This document shows, piece after piece, positions 62,904-64,000 of a stretch of DNA of 64,000 nt; the stretch's first letter is position 1, and every line of letters begins with the position of its first letter. The notes beneath the pieces were generated by a model. The model worked only from the letters and a program-made list of their open reading frames with translations, was not told the DNA's origin and did not search any database. A program made the translations under genes and the position numbers. Where the stretch lies: NCBI GenBank assembly GCA_027946365.1, contig JAPEUQ010000023.1:1-64000 (forward strand), in the 5' to 3' direction. Source of the DNA: Kalmusia sp. IMI 367209. Lineage: Eukaryota > Ascomycota > Dothideomycetes > Pleosporales > Didymosphaeriaceae.

Positions 62904-63700
62904 TTTGAACGATTTGCCTGATGTTTAGAAAGACAGGCAAGTGCGAGCTTGAGGCGTTTGAAGGTGGTCCCACATGCGCATCATTGGCGCGTCGAGCTTC
63001 TGCCGGGCCGTCACACTACCCGATGATCACGTGAATTTTCGACTGAGCGGGAATAATCAGAACAAGGAATGCTGATGGAAAGGAATGAAATTCCGTCTTC
63101 CTTAATAACAAGCCGCCATATAAGCCTGCTATCTACTCTACTTTGTCTTGCGCGGTTGTGGCTCTATTGGCTCTCCTTGAGGGACATCACGTTGCGCCGG
63201 TTGAGACAGCCAGTCAGCGCTCAGGGCATCGTGTGGAGAAGACAAGGCCTCACTTCCTCCGCCCGGTCGAATAGCCAGACCTTCGCATCATCGACGTGCA
63301 TCTCTCGAGCAACCCATCGCCCGCCTCTATCGCCGAGCCTGTTACCAGCCTCGCTCGCGCTGCCTTCCATCGCCCCCAGGAGTTCCTCGCCGGCGTCCTT
63401 GCCCTGACGTCGCACGGGCTTTCTCACGAAAAGCGCTCGAAGCACACGACAGCCCGACGACCGCGACGCACAGCACCCGCCGCCTACCCAAAGGCCCTCG
63501 CACAGCCCATGCGTGCGTAAATACGCCCTTGCGTACGCCGTCGCTGTTGTCCAGACTCCGCGATCTCGCTGCGGGCCCCCCGCTAGAGCGAGCGAACAAC
63601 AGGCACGGAGCTACGGGGTTGTATGCAGCAAAAGTGACTGCACGCCTGAACACGCGCCTGCAGACATTCACACGAGCAACCGCGCTGCGCATTCACTGTG
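62904..63700. other. Divergent promoter region of MGR2 and the right-edge gene
   Basis: About 0.8 kb, C/G-rich and rich in short frames on both strands. Part may be the 5' leader of the right-edge gene. No TATA box recognised. Confidence 0.4.
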
Positions 63701-64000
63701 ATGACGGCCGTCGCACCTCCCCCGAATTTCCAGAACAGATGGAGCGGGTCTAACGGCGTCCCGAACGGAGCTGCCCCCATGAGCACCGACGACTTTAGAA
63801 TGTTCATGCCTCGCAAAAGCGCCCAACGCTCCAACTCGTCCTCGTCGCTATCGTCGCAGGCCTCGTCCACGTCCACGATATCGTCAGCATCGTCGCAACC
63901 GAACGGCGTGGGCCCTGCACCCGCTGCCGACGGCTCTACTTGGGCTGCGAGGAAGAAGGCGCCAAGAGGGCTATGGCCCGCCACGAAAACAGAGCCCGCT
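63701..64000 (+). CDS. 5' part of an unrecognised gene, cut by the window edge
   Basis: The ATG at 63701 opens a frame that runs to the end (100 codons, no stop). The sequence is Pro/Asn-rich at first (TAVAPPPNFQNRW), then FRMFMPRKS and a long Ser-rich stretch (SAQRSNSSSSLSSQASSTST), followed by KKAPRGLWPATK. It is typical of a disordered N-terminus of a larger regulatory protein, and no domain is visible. The antisense frames are shadows of the Ser codons. Confidence 0.6.
   Translation, partial: MTAVAPPPNFQNRWSGSNGVPNGAAPMSTDDFRMFMPRKSAQRSNSSSSLSSQASSTSTISSASSQPNGVGPAPAADGSTWAARKKAPRGLWPATKTEPA

Noticed and set aside
1..64000. Transposons, CRISPR arrays, rRNA
   Set aside because: I found no reverse transcriptase, transposase, long terminal repeats, regularly spaced repeats or rRNA-like sequence by reading both strands; short or decayed elements could still be missed.

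Overview
This 64 kb window is nuclear DNA of a filamentous ascomycete (Pezizomycotina; Dothideomycetes is my best guess, by inference). Genes are dense and on both strands. Introns are short (about 45-100 nt) with GTAAGT-like donors, CTAAC/CTGAC branch sites and CAG/TAG acceptors. The gene set is typically fungal: ERG4, Sso1, HET, AA9, mitofissin, Nbs1. Coding spans below run start codon to stop codon, and exon limits are given in the text. I set splice sites by eye, and the exon sums are multiples of three except where a frameshift is reported.

Layout. 0.5-15 kb: a small multi-pass membrane protein; an Irc21-like cytochrome b5 protein and nicotinate phosphoribosyltransferase facing away from each other; a frame-broken Sso1 syntaxin; a MARVEL protein; a proline-rich protein with a Cys-rich C-terminus; a GPI-anchored DUF7729-like protein. 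15-26 kb: sparse accessory DNA with an SDR oxidoreductase (containing a likely GC-AG intron), a HET protein, a NIF3-like protein, an uncharacterised CPYC-motif protein and a secreted class 3 lipase. 26.8-37.7 kb: the most unusual block. It holds an ankyrin-subtilase fusion, a conserved-looking protein of unknown function sharing its promoter, and a 1747-residue NLR-like protein (inactive alpha/beta hydrolase, degenerate NACHT, ankyrin repeats, ZZ finger). 38-39 kb: an AA9 polysaccharide monooxygenase.

40-63 kb is a housekeeping block: COX10 (heme A synthesis), RPN2 (proteasome), CET1 (mRNA capping), pyruvate kinase, a four-exon mitofissin (Atg44/DUF1748), NBS1 (DNA-break repair), an RBR E3 ligase with an N-terminal hydrophobic segment, ERG4 (last step of ergosterol synthesis), an N-myristoylation-motif coiled-coil protein, MGR2/Romo1 (TIM23 translocase), and the 5' end of an unrecognised gene at the right edge.

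The candidate new system is the 26.8-37.7 kb cluster. Its two multidomain proteins look like intracellular sensor/effector immune or allorecognition factors, with the middle gene divergently paired to the protease. This is inference from architecture and adjacency. I saw no tRNA, rRNA, transposon or CRISPR array.
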